Shown: positions 33,619 to 45,400 of the stretch, piece by piece
How the letters are laid out: each line of letters opens with the position of its first letter
Position numbering within the stretch: the first letter of the stretch is position 1
NCBI RefSeq assembly: GCF_937616625.2
Contig: NC_065574.1
Coordinates: 54,216,052-54,280,051 of the forward strand
Source: Mercurialis annua
Lineage: Eukaryota; Streptophyta; Magnoliopsida; Malpighiales; Euphorbiaceae
Reading direction: 5' to 3'
Length of the DNA stretch: 64,000 nucleotides
The notes under the pieces: model-generated
Told to the model about the DNA's origin: nothing
The model's database searches: none
Seen by the model: the letters and a program-made list of their open reading frames with translations, nothing else
Made by a program: the position numbers and the translations under genes

Positions 33619-33945
33619 AATAAATAAGGGTTAATATCATAAAAATTCACCAATTTTATACGTTTTTTTATTTTAATCACGCAGTTTAAATATTTTCATT
33701 TTCATGCACGAGCTACTATTTATTTTTCAAATTCATGCACGATGCTGAAGTGTCACGACTCCATTGGTGTAATTTGTTGAGGTGGAGATCATTTTACACC
33801 AATAAATGAGTGCCACCTCAGTATCATACATGAATTTGAGAAAAAATGATAGTTCGTGCATGGAAATAAGAAAATTTAAATTGCATGATTAAAATGAAAA
33901 AACATATAAAATTCGTGATTTTTTTGACGTTAACCCAAAAAATAA
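33619..33945. mobile_element. Mutator-like MITE, family GGGTTAATATC
   Basis: Element 33628-33936 with inverted ends GGGTTAATATCATAAAAATT and the complement of ...CACGAATTTTATATG...GGGTTAACGTC. The 9-bp flanks AATAAATAA and AAAAAATAA differ at one base. The palindromic middle contains ATGAGTGCCACCTCAG. A partial copy is at 56440-56645. Confidence 0.7.
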
Positions 33946-34587
33946 ACACTTAAACTCGTTTACCCTTATCAGAGAAAGAATTGGATCTGATTTTGGTAAA
34001 TAATGGTTATTAACTTATTATATTACTTTTATAAAAAAAAATTATTATAGTGCTTAAAGAACTGACCTAGAAGCTTAGGCATGGGGCACAATTTGGATGA
34101 TAGATTGTATGAATTTGCAACTAATTAACAAAGTCGTACGAATGTAAAGGTGGGCATAATTGGACCACTAATTCCAAATCACATATTCTGAATTTGAAAG
34201 AATAATTAAATTATGATTTAATTAAGCTTAATGCAATTATTTAAGCTAATATTTTTATCACGTAAGATAATTTTCCGATACAATTTTGACCATTTTATTA
34301 GATTTATTTAAAAAATAAATTTAAACAGTTTGATGCATCAATTTTGCATATTGAAAGAGATTTAGTCAGAATATATAAAATTTACTTATTATATGAATTT
34401 ACTTGATTGGTACATTTAGATAAAAAAAATTACAACTTTGATTGAATTAGAGTTAGATAAATATTATTTTAATTTATAAAATTAACTTATTAGACTATTT
34501 GATATTTTAGAAAAGATAAATTCAAAATTATAGTTGAAAAAATCATTTTACCTTTTCATTATTCGTGATTTATCCATAAATTATATA

Positions 34588-34933
34588 GTTTTCACAAGAT
34601 TTAAGTGGCAATTTGCCCCCTTAACTTGTAAGCAATGAGCCAACCAAAAAAAATATTAACATATAAATTAAATTTGTGGGCAAATTAGTCACGAACTTAA
34701 TATTTGTGGGCAATTAACTCTATTTGGGCTAATTAATTTACAAGTTGTGGGGGCAAATTGCCAATTTAGGGAACAATTAGTTTATAAGTTGAGGGGGTAA
34801 ATTGCTAAAACGGAATTAATTGTCCATAATCAATAAATTCATGACTAATTTACCCATAAAATTAATTTATGTGTTAATTTTCTATTGCTTACAAATTGAA
34901 AGGGCGAATTGCCACTTAAGTCGTTTTCACAAG
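34588..34933. mobile_element. Foldback MITE with 11-bp TSD
   Basis: Inverted ends containing TTAAGTGGCAATTTGCCCCC bound 34599-34922, with GTTTTCACAAG at 34588-34598 and 34923-34933. The TSD length suggests a Mutator-like origin; an 11-bp TSD is slightly longer than usual and the exact boundary may be off by one or two bases. Confidence 0.8.
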
Positions 34934-35159
34934 TGAGATTCCAAAGCTAATTTCACTAGGTAGCAATTTCGATCCGAAATTAATTATTAGTGAAAAATAA
35001 TATCTTTTTCCATTTCATTTAGAAAATTCTTTGGATTTTTTTTGTTCCACTTAAAAAGTTATACCATACATTTAGCATAATGATATATCTAATTTTATAT
35101 CTAATTTTATATCTAATTTCGTAACATAATTAAAAAGGATAAAATAAAAAGGAAATGAA

Positions 35160-35493
35160 TATATTTTAGGAATATTTACATATAAAATCATGACTTTTGC
35201 GCTAAATTTCAAAAATAACATAACCTTTGAAACGTGTCAATTATAGACACCGCCTTTCATTTGTTTCAAAAAAAACATCGGCGATTTTCAGTGGCATTTT
35301 TGCTGACGTGGCATGACACGTGGCAGACCCATCGGCTGTCCAAGTCAGCAAAATTTCACCAAAAAATGTGCCCATGATGAAATTGAAAAAAAATGAAAGG
35401 TAGTGTCTATAATTGACACGTTTTAAAGGTAATGTTATTTTTAAAACTTGGTGCAAAGGTCATGATTTTATATGTAATTAACCCTATATTCTA
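35160..35493. mobile_element. Mutator-like MITE, family GGGTTAATTACATATAAAATC, copy 1
   Basis: Element about 35169-35484 with decayed left and intact right terminus; flanks TATATTTTA and TATATTCTA differ at one base. The interior has GCTGACGTGGCATGACACGTG. Same family as 38121-38438. Confidence 0.7.
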
Positions 35494-35519
35494 TGGCTTC
35501 TTTTTATGGTATAGGATAT

Positions 35520-35695
35520 ATGAGGTATTCTAAATAGGTCTCAACTGTGAGACAACCTTTAAATCTTTCACATCCAAAATAATTTCATTCGAGCAGAATA
35601 GATCTCTGTGAGACGACCTTTATATAAGTACGGTTTGAACTCGCGATCTCACTAAAATTAGAAGAGCACTTTGTCAATTTATCCACGCCTTGAAA
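35520..35695 (-). mobile_element. tRNA-derived SINE, family B, copy 3
   Basis: Minus-strand copy; the plus strand shows the B-box complement GGTTTGAACTCGCGATCTC and body motifs TTCGAGCAGAATAGATC shared with copy 4. Termini not resolved. Confidence 0.55.
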
Positions 35696-35842
35696 ATTAT
35701 ATTTTTTTAATATGTGCACAACGTTTCTAAATGGAACGGAGTGAGTTATAACACTTATTTATTTATTTATTAATGATAATTAAAAATTATTTGATTAGAT
35801 TAGTAATTATTATAATAATGACCATGAGGTGACCTGAATTGA

Positions 35843-36035
35843 TTCCATCTATGAAACGGCACCTTTAAACTTTTAACATTTACAGTACACTAATCTCATT
35901 CGAGCCGGGTAGATCGCTTGCGGGAAATAAAGTTCTGACCTTAAATTTTAAATGGCTGCATATATGAGTACAGTTCGAATCCACGACCTCACTTAAATAA
36001 AAAGAGCGCCTTATCAACTCATCTGCGTTTTGGAG
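35843..36035 (-). mobile_element. tRNA-derived SINE, family B, copy 4
   Basis: Best preserved minus-strand copy: the plus strand has AGTTCGAATCCACGACCTC (B-box complement), GGCTGCATATATGAGTAC and ATTCGAGCCGGGTAGATCGC, ending near CATCTGCGTTTTGGAG. It lies about 150 bp right of copy 3 in the same orientation. Confidence 0.6.
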
Positions 36036-36460
36036 TTAATTTAAAGAGTAATGTAATTAAGATTAAGGTGGAATATGTAACTTTAAAAGTCGTATAAAAT
36101 GAAAATCTGATAATATCCAAAATTCATTTTTGACTAAAAGATTAGATAGAGTGGGCAACGTAGCATATCAAATTGGCCACTACACAGGAGAATATAAGAT
36201 TGAGCACACATACCAAATCATTGAAGTTTGTTTCAACTTCATTGCCAACTTATATTGTTCTGTCTCTCTGTCTCTTTGTTCAACAGAATCTTCTTTTTTA
36301 GGGTGATGACTCTGTCTATGCCTTGAAGTAACAATTTTGCATGAGAGTGATTGCCAACAATCATTTTCAAATCTCTCAAATTTTAGATGTGGTGGCAACT
36401 TCCACTTTGTTTTTTTGATTCAATCAGTTTGCAAAAGGGAAAAGGATTATTTTATTTGTT

Positions 36461-36620
36461 GCCCATCCGGTTTTCAGAGTTTCATCTTGAGTAACTCAGA
36501 TCCGACCCGCGTTTGACATGGTGGACGAGTTTGCCAGCATAAATTTTCTGCATTCGCAAAACTCAAATCTGAAACCTTGTTTAAGTGATAACAATCCACT
36601 TACCACTTGAACCAACTTCT
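36461..36620 (-). mobile_element. tRNA-derived SINE, family A, decayed copy 2
   Basis: The plus strand starts GCCCATCCGGTTTTCAGAG and ends TACCACTTGAACCAACTT, the complement of the family A tail and head seen at 20335-20517. It is diverged; the TSD is not clear. Confidence 0.7.
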
Positions 36621-37409
36621 GTTGCTGGATTTTAAGATTTGAATCAAGAATCAAGTCAGTATTTAATGTCTGGAAAAGTTTAAATGTGCCTTTAATGTCT
36701 TAGAAAGTAAACAATCAGACTCCCCAATCTTAATAACTAGGCCTTTGACATCTTATTATGAGTCAGAATCAGATTATGGTTGTTCACTTTTTAAAACGTT
36801 AGGGACATTATTTAAATTTTTTCGGAAGTTAAGGGCTCACTTGATTTTATAGACAAATTTCAAAGGACCCTTTTCTTTTACAAAATTATGGCTATGTCTC
36901 CCCATACTTCCCAAGATTAACACTAATTTTCTATAGGTGGCCTTCAATTAATCTTCTTTTTTTAGGGTGATGACTGATTTGACTGTTTTAGTGGAATGAA
37001 ACTATGTCTCGTATTTGTTTGATGTTTGTTGACTTACTGTGTGCAAGATATAGACCAACTTTCACTATCTGTATATCCTCCACTTAGTGATTTATTACCC
37101 TATTTTACAAGGCAATTTAGTTTCAAGTTTCAATCCTTACCTAAAACTATTGTTTTTTTATTAGATTATGGTCTAAAACTGAACCTATTGCATGCCTTTA
37201 GACTCAAGATTTTAGACCTAAGAGAAGATCCATTAAAATTGATATTAAAACAAATGGAAGCTCCTAAAACCACAAAAATATTGCAGCCAATTAGATGACA
37301 TTTTGTGGCAAAACTTTTGTACAAAACAAAAAAGCACAGCCATTTTCAAATATTTAATGGAATATCTACATTATGTGAATAAATAAATAAATTAATAAAA
37401 GTAAACCCG

Positions 37410-37450
<41 letters not shown>

Positions 37451-38111
37451 GAATGGAACATCTCGAGAAGAATCAGTAAGTTACAGTTTCATGTAATATA
37501 AGCAGTTGTCAACTGGCAGCATGTGACACAAAACTCCAATATCCTCCATTTCTATTGTAGGCTGCATATAACCCTAAATTGCTACTACACTAAATCTCCT
37601 TCATGGTCTATACTTTATAGTGAATGGGTGAGCTAGGATTGCCGTATTAGGAGGACTATTGGAGGGGCTAAGGCCCCTCATGACCCCCGGTTCGGGTTAA
37701 TGTCTATAGTTGTGTTACTTGAAAATTTATCGAATAATATACAATTGAAACTTCATTAATCAATGTTCGATTATTTAATAATTTTTTTTATTGTATTTTT
37801 GGTTGGTCCTGACTCGGGAATAATGTGCCAAATTAATAATTTGCTAAAATTATAAGATAATAATATATTTTAATTACTTATATAAACTCATGTAAAGTAT
37901 AAATTAATAGTTTCTTATATGTTACATAATATATGAATGATTAACGGAGACTTCTTGTTTGTGTTAGCATTATTTTATCTTATATAAAAAATATCTTTTA
38001 ATTTCATCAAATAGTACATCGAACGATATATAAAATACGCTGAACAATAAAATATGGGAGTTTGAAGAATGCTTTATAATTTGAGTACTTTATTTTTAAA
38101 TTACTTGATTA
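36621..38111. other. Intergenic DNA, no gene seen
   Basis: Contains an (AAT)n microsatellite at about 37411-37446. A 90-codon frame at 37026-37298 has no recognisable content. Confidence 0.5.
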
Positions 38112-38447
38112 TAAATTTATGGGTTAATTACATATAAAATCACCACGTTTACACTAATTTTCAAAAATAACACGACCTTTAAAACGTGTCAATTCAGGGC
38201 ATCACCTTTTATTTCTTTTCAAAAACAACATGGGCACGTTTTTTAATAAAATTTTGCTGACTTGGACACCCAATGGGAGCGCCACGTATCATGCCACGTC
38301 AGCAAAAACGCCACTAAATATGTGCCCGTGTTATTTTTGAAAAGAAATGAAAGGTGGTGCCCTAAATTGCCACGTTTTAAAGGTCGTGTTATTTTTGCAA
38401 TTTCGTGTAAAGGTGGTGATTTTATATGTAATTAACCCTAAATTTAT
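38112..38447. mobile_element. Mutator-like MITE, family GGGTTAATTACATATAAAATC, copy 2, perfect 9-bp TSD
   Basis: Element 38121-38438 with near-perfect inverted ends starting GGGTTAATTACATATAAAAT, flanked by TAAATTTAT at 38112-38120 and 38439-38447. The middle has GCCACGTATCATGCCACGTC. Confidence 0.88.
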
Positions 38448-39491
38448 CTATAAATTAATAAAACATTAATAAAAATATAAATTAATAGTAATTATTAATT
38501 TATCAATTAATTAATATCCCGCTTAATTAATAAATTTTGATGGTCCTAAGGAAATTTATTCAAAGAACTTCAACTATATTTTACTAGTATTTTATTTTTA
38601 AAATATTTAAAAAGTTTAAATTTTTATATTTATAATCTGTACAAAAAAAATATTTTTTTCTACTTTTTTTCATACGACATAATTCTAGAATTGTTGTTAT
38701 GATGACATGTTTAGAGGTCCTATTTTTTGAAGTACTCACAACTCACAAAAGTCGTAACCATCTTGTGTTAAACTCGCATTCCAATCAAATTTACAAGTCT
38801 AAAGGAGTTTACTAATGACAAAATCAAAAAATAAATTAAAATCAATTTTAAAATTTTTAATCGAGTCTAAGCTACTCTAGTTTAGTTTCAAGTCCAATTT
38901 AAATATTACATAAAAAGACTCATAATACATACATAAAAAGTATAATTTATCTATTTTATTATGCTATTTTTTACACCTCTAAATTTTTACTATTACATAT
39001 CATTATATCAACTTTATTGGTTTTATAATTTATAGTGAAACATATTAAATTAATTTTTTTTATCAATTTCGAACTTAAAAATTTAAACCATCAAACTCGA
39101 ACTTGTATATCGCTTTCGAGCATGAGTTGGGCATAACTCGGCCTCAACTCTAGTCAAACGATTACCAGGCACAACTTATCAATTATTACCAGTAGAGTTT
39201 CAGCAAAATGAAACAAAAGTGTCAACTATAATCCGAAATTATCTGCTCCACTAAAATTGTAATTTTGAAGAATGACAGAAGTTTTTCTCATCATGTACAT
39301 CTCCGGATACCGTAAAAAATGAAACCATATGCCTAAAAGAAGCTGTAGGAACAAGGTTCTATATGCACACAAAAAAAGGTACATTTGCAATTTAGCCACA
39401 ACGTACCAACCTCTAGCTCCTTATTAGGATGTTAAGATCTCAGAATTCTGGATTAGAGCAATGCTAAAGACCAGCCAGACTGAACTCGGAC
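38448..39491. other. Intergenic DNA and 3' flank of TPS1
   Basis: AT-rich with decayed repeat sequence at about 38745-39165 (CTCGAACTTG and GAGTTGGGCATAACTCGGCC motifs resembling the hAT-type family). The right part should hold the TPS1 3'UTR. Confidence 0.4.
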
Positions 39492-42400
39492 TTATAACGA
39501 TGACGAATCCGCTAGGTCCTTCAAGAGTGTGACAACATCATCTGGAGTCGCAAGGAGATACCGAGCATTTGATCGTTTTCGTGAAACAGCACAGGAGAAA
39601 TAGTTCTCTCCCTTGAGATCAAGTACAGAAGAACCCTCGTGCATCGAAATTCTCTCTCGGACAATAGGTCGCCAAGCAGCATTAACGAAACTGCTATTCT
39701 CGAGAGTCGGCAAGGAGCGCTGTTTTCTAAGGTGAGCCTTGGAACGGGTTTTGCTGCAGGGAATTTTTGGCACTGGAGAAACAAAATGGTCTGGTGATCT
39801 GGATCGTGCTATAGTAGGTAATTCAGCAGGAAGCTCTGGCTCGAAAAATGTGTAGATATCTTCATCCTGAAGCAATGAATTCAGAAAAATAAAATATAAC
39901 TTGCACCATTTTATTATAAGTCATTCCGTGTAACTACTTTGTTCTAGGAACTCAGCGCAGAACACAAAACACAAACCGGCTTAAGAACCATATCCTTCAC
40001 GACTACTAATAAAGGCAGACATATCGATCCAAAATTATATTCTATCAAGATATACACCATGTTCATTGCTCGTTTAGTGGCTAGCCTGCCCTATTGCATA
40101 AGATCATTAAATCACTTAGAATCTATTATATCAGAGGTTAGCCTGAGAGCACATTAAAGGAAAAATTCCTACTGACAGAGAATATTTTATTCCATTAACA
40201 ATTGGATATTAGTTTTGAGTATAAAAAAAACATTAAGTATGCTGTTATGCACACAAAGGATGAAAATCCTTTCAATATCAATCAATAGGAAAGATCACGG
40301 CAGTGTTTAAATATGATGGTTTAGCATTCAATAACTTCAGCTCAAAACACTCGTCAAGAGAAAAGAAAAATACCTTTGTCAGAAAGTGGCCAACACAGAG
40401 CACATAATCAATGGGTGCCTTCATGCCTTGGTTATGAACGATTTCTCCTAAAATACGATCGATTGCTGCACCCTGAAACGAATGAAATATAACGTGAGAA
40501 ACACAAGAAGGTGATTCTGGTGAATCACAACGCATCCATGTGTCTCTCATAGGTAACCATGTCAGACATACCTTTGTAACACCAACTGCTCGAACCTCAA
40601 CAGAACGACCACCTTGAACAACATCAACAGCTGCATTTGAGATCGGACCTGTCCAGAGATGCTGCAACATGTCCCTAGCTTGTATCCTTCCAAAATCAAC
40701 ATCTGAAATTGTCATGTTATGGAAAAAAAATCAAATAAATGAATGAAGAAAAATAATAAACAGGCCGTCCCTTTTTTTTGTTAAGAAGATATGCAAATGG
40801 AGATGTATATGCATGAACATTAGCATAGGTACATGCCAAGAACTTATAAATACACATATGTATGAGTCTGTTTACACACACATTCATTTATGCCTGCACA
40901 TTAGAAGTTCAACCGAAGATCAATTCAAATCCAAGACTGCTTTTAAAACTTGAAAAGTTGAGTCAAAAATCAAGTGAAAAAGAATTGGAAGAGATAATAA
41001 GTACCTGCATACTTGTAATTCCATACAAGAGAAGTTTCACGAAGCTCAAAATGAGAACGAGGTGTTCTTTCTGTAAAATACTCGAAAACATGCTGAAATC
41101 ATGAATTAGGATAAGAAGTTTAGGGTCTTGAGGACCTCAAGGGGAAGAGACTAACGTCTTCAGTGATAATATGAAAATGCATACCTTAACACTGTCGACC
41201 CAATCCATATTGAGGTTTTCTGGCATTGTTGTCATCCACTCTCCAGTTGTAAGACGTAGAAACATCCCATTTTCTGCTGCCAACCACATGTTGTACTCCC
41301 CAAAGTTCTGAATAAGAAACCGTTAGTCTGACAGCACAACATCCAAAGGGCAACGTGGATAACATGAGAAAGGAAAGTACTTCATCCAGAATGGTTCTAT
41401 CACTTCCACTGAGGACAACAATAGTTGTCTTTTTGTCAGCACAGAGTTTCTTAAATGGTTCTTTTAACTCCGGGTGCAATCTAGGCTCCAGTTCTCTAAT
41501 TTGACCACCCCTTCTACCTAAAGCATCCACTGGTTCGGTTAAAGTTGCATTGAACCCCTGCAATAAGATGGAGAGTGATGAAGATGACTCTATGAAAATA
41601 TCCAACAAGTTCAAATGCAAACCATATCCATATATTGTCAGAATAGAGAACTACTTCATAAGCTTGTAAAGAGCTTTCTTAGTCAAATAGCAATGAAACA
41701 CTTCGGGAATTTCAGAAGATACTGAAATAATCAGTAAGCTTGGCTTTCTCAATTAAGAGTGAAGCATCTAGTAAAGAATGCCATCGGGAATTAAACTAAT
41801 GCTGTATAGATTGATAAACATGATTTTTAACCCTTTCTAGACAAATATCACCTTCTGCCTGGCCTTCGCTTTTCCTTTGTCGTTTAATTTTTTTAATCAG
41901 TTAAGATCAAATTGGATCCAAATGCAAAAGAGAATGTGCAGAAATCATGCAGTAGTACATAGCAGAAATCATGCAATAATACAAAATACATATATCTATT
42001 CTCATAAGCATGTGTAACTTCATAGCAGTATTATCCTAAACAGACTTTTTAGGAGAAAGTGAAATGAAAAATGAAAATCAGAAACTCAATTTACTAGATA
42101 ATGGTACTAAAGTAATATGGCCAATTACCAATGAGCTATAGCTCAAATGTAGCTCCTGGTTCCATTCTTCCCACAAGTGCTTCCCGCTCCCCAATAATTA
42201 AAAAAAAAGAGTAATATGGCCAATTCATGTTTCATTTGTTTTTTTAAGAGGTGAAAACAAACATACCAGAATAAGCAAACGATTGTTGGATTCCAAATAT
42301 CGTTCAATTGCGACTTGGACTGGAAGCAAGGGTAGAACTTGTCTTGTCCTTAATTGAGCTTCCACAATGGTATCATTGAGCTCACTGCATAGGGTGAGTT

Positions 42401-45400
42401 TTGCAATTAGAAAAAAAACAGAGTAAAGATATAAGATTCTGCACAACTGAACTAGCAATAATGAATAAGACAACTGGAGACCAATATATAATAAATTATG
42501 AATGGTAACGCAACTTCTAAACATCAATGGCACTTTCTATAGATTTATAGCATGTGCGATACAGTCACTGAAGAAAAATTTCCCTTTCTTTCTCAGAAAC
42601 AGAAATCTAGGTTTAAACCGTCGGAGACGGAAATGTCAGGAACCAGATATGTTGAATACCTTACAAATGTTGCAGCCCACTCTTGGGATGTGTGAGTTGT
42701 CACATGCCTGAAGTTATGGTTATGTCTTTTTTCTCTTTCATCTGCTGGCATATTCAAAGCATAACCAATTGAAGCAGCAACTTCACTGATATTCCATGGG
42801 TTCACCAATAGAGCACCAGCACCAAGAGATTGTGCTGCTCCTGCAAACTGAAAGTTGGAGATAAATAAATGTAAAATCAAAGAAATCTCAACCATAAACT
42901 TTGCTTCAATGAAAATCAAAATGGTGAACCCAATAAGCATCTCTTCCATTCCTTTTTATGATCATTTTGCAATGGCGCCCAAAGCATTACGTGGGAATTT
43001 TTAACACATGCCAGGAATCTGTTTAACTGCCTATATTTGTCATGTTGAGTTAACTGTACAATTTAACTAGCATGACTTTCTGATTTTACATTTAACAGAA
43101 AGATTTTGGCTTCGAAATCTCTTCTTCCATCAAATACAAAATTTTCCATGAAACTAGTGATTCAGCAGACCCTATAAAAAGAAATCTTGAGAGTAAGATT
43201 CCAGATCATCTACTGTTAGTATCTAAACATCCTTCAGTTTTAACTTTTTAACTTTCTTCTGCACAAGGATCAAAGTGAGACGTGTTATCTCAGAAGTCAA
43301 GCTGCAGCTTTAGATAGAGATACTTTTAAATATGTTTTACTTAGCAGGAAGTACAAAGTGTTAGATTCCATCTTAAAACCAATTGGTTTTAAGATGGAAT
43401 CTAACATGGTATCAGAGCCTTGTCCATTCACACAATTTGAGTTTGGCCCGGCCCACGTGAGATTTACGTGAGGGGGGACTTTGTTGCTCGGCCCGTACAC
43501 GCTATGCGTGAGGGGGAGTGTTAAAGTGGGAAATCCCACATTGGTTGTGTGTGTGAGCGGACATGTGTTTATATATTGGTTGGGCACCTCCACTTAATAC
43601 CAATTGGTTTTAAGATGGAATCTAACACAAAGTATACAGTACGAGAACAACACATCCAGAATTTACCCTACAACATGCTTCAGATTCCAGTTCTTTTGAA
43701 ACAACACAAACTCAAGGAATGGAAAAATATTAAATACCTCACTTAGTATGAGGACCCCTTTCTTGAAAGCTTGGCAGGCAACAAACTCATAGCTGACAAG
43801 ATTCATTCCATCCCTTAAAGACGTAACAAGTGCCACATCTAGATACAAAATATTAAAAAATGATCAGTGAAGTTGAATGTTGAAAATGAAATATAGAAAG
43901 AAAATGCATATAGCCGAAAGCAATAATTTAAATATAAGAAGTGAATATTGTTGAGTATCATTGTACAAGCTTTATGCTGAAAAGCCTTCCTAACAATCAT
44001 ATAAATATGATCCTATTAAGTGAGAATTTTTTAGACAAAATCTGAAGAAGAACATGCTAGCTAGATCATCTTATTACAAAAATAGTATGCAGAATTCCTT
44101 CTAGAATTTTAGCTGTTCATCCGTCATGTTTTGAGGATGCCAAAGAAAAAGGTCAATAAGAATGACAATAACCGGGTCAATTATTATTCCATAGGGACAA
44201 GATCATGAACTTTAAACAAAAGAATACCAGTTACAGCATATAGCGCGCATAATGCATGAAAGTCAAGAGATCGATCCTGTAATGAAAAGCAAACGCATTA
44301 GGCTTCTTCACATAACAAGTCAGAAACAGATAAGAGAATATGTTAATTAATTGTAAGAAAATGTGTTTACTGATTTGAAATTAGATGGTATACAGGGCCA
44401 CCGTCAATTTTACCTAATTGCAATTTCTAGCCTCCAACGGATAGCTAATTATTAATTTTATCATCTATACACAGATGAAATGGGAAATAAGGTGTCTCAA
44501 AAGTATCTTTTTTCTGGGAACATGGTTAACAAAAAATTATTATGTTCTCACAAGTTTGCTTGTGTCATTTCCCACAGGGTTCAAAAAGAGGCACCCAGCT
44601 CAGCTGGAGATACCTAGCCTGATCTGAGATGATTAAGATGAGAAATTCTTCTTATTGTGTTATCTGTATTTTTAACTTGACAGCATCTGAGTTATCAAAT
44701 AAATACAAGTTTCAATAGAGGAGAGGAAGATAATTTCAGAAAGGAGATTCAAAAATTGATTTCTGGTTTTAAGGAAAGTCAAGATTCATTCTTCTAGTCC
44801 TTTCATTCTCTCCAGGAATGTAATGCATTTCACATTTCCTATAAATTATGGTTAGAAGTTATAGACCTCTGGTTCCTTGCATCATGTAAATCTAGTGAGG
44901 AGAGCGTAATTAGTGACATGAAGCAAACCAGGTGATGTATTGGAACGGCAGTAAGAGTTCCAAATCTCCCATTTATTCGACCAACAATCTCATGAACCTG
45001 GCTCGTGAGTTTCTGATCTGCAAATGCAAAATTTAAGTCAACATAACCAAGTTCTAGTTCAACACAATAGGAATCAAGAGAAAAAAAGTAGAACGTGGAT
45101 AACTTCTTTGCTAAAATAAGTAACAAATTGCAGGATAACAATTATTTCCAACTTGAGATCTACAGCATTTTTAGCATTTCAATTTGAGAAAGCCAATTAA
45201 ATATATTATAGAAACGGATTATGTTTTAAGTATTCACATTAGAAGCTTCGTTTTATACATGCCTGCCTAGTTTTGTTTCTATTTTTCTTTTTCCTCTGTA
45301 GTTTTTCTTTGTTCATTTTTCATCTCGACGCTAGACTGTTCTGTCATGATTTCAAATCACCGACACAAATATCCAAAGGGAGGTGAAAAGTCTGCTGAAT

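Noticed and set aside
37411..37446. CRISPR-like or regulatory repeat array
   Set aside because: It is a simple (AAT)n microsatellite; no spaced-repeat array occurs anywhere in the window.
43297..43593. 98-codon minus-strand ORF in TPS1 intron 9
   Set aside because: It is a chance frame across the TRIM, including its palindrome; no protein similarity.
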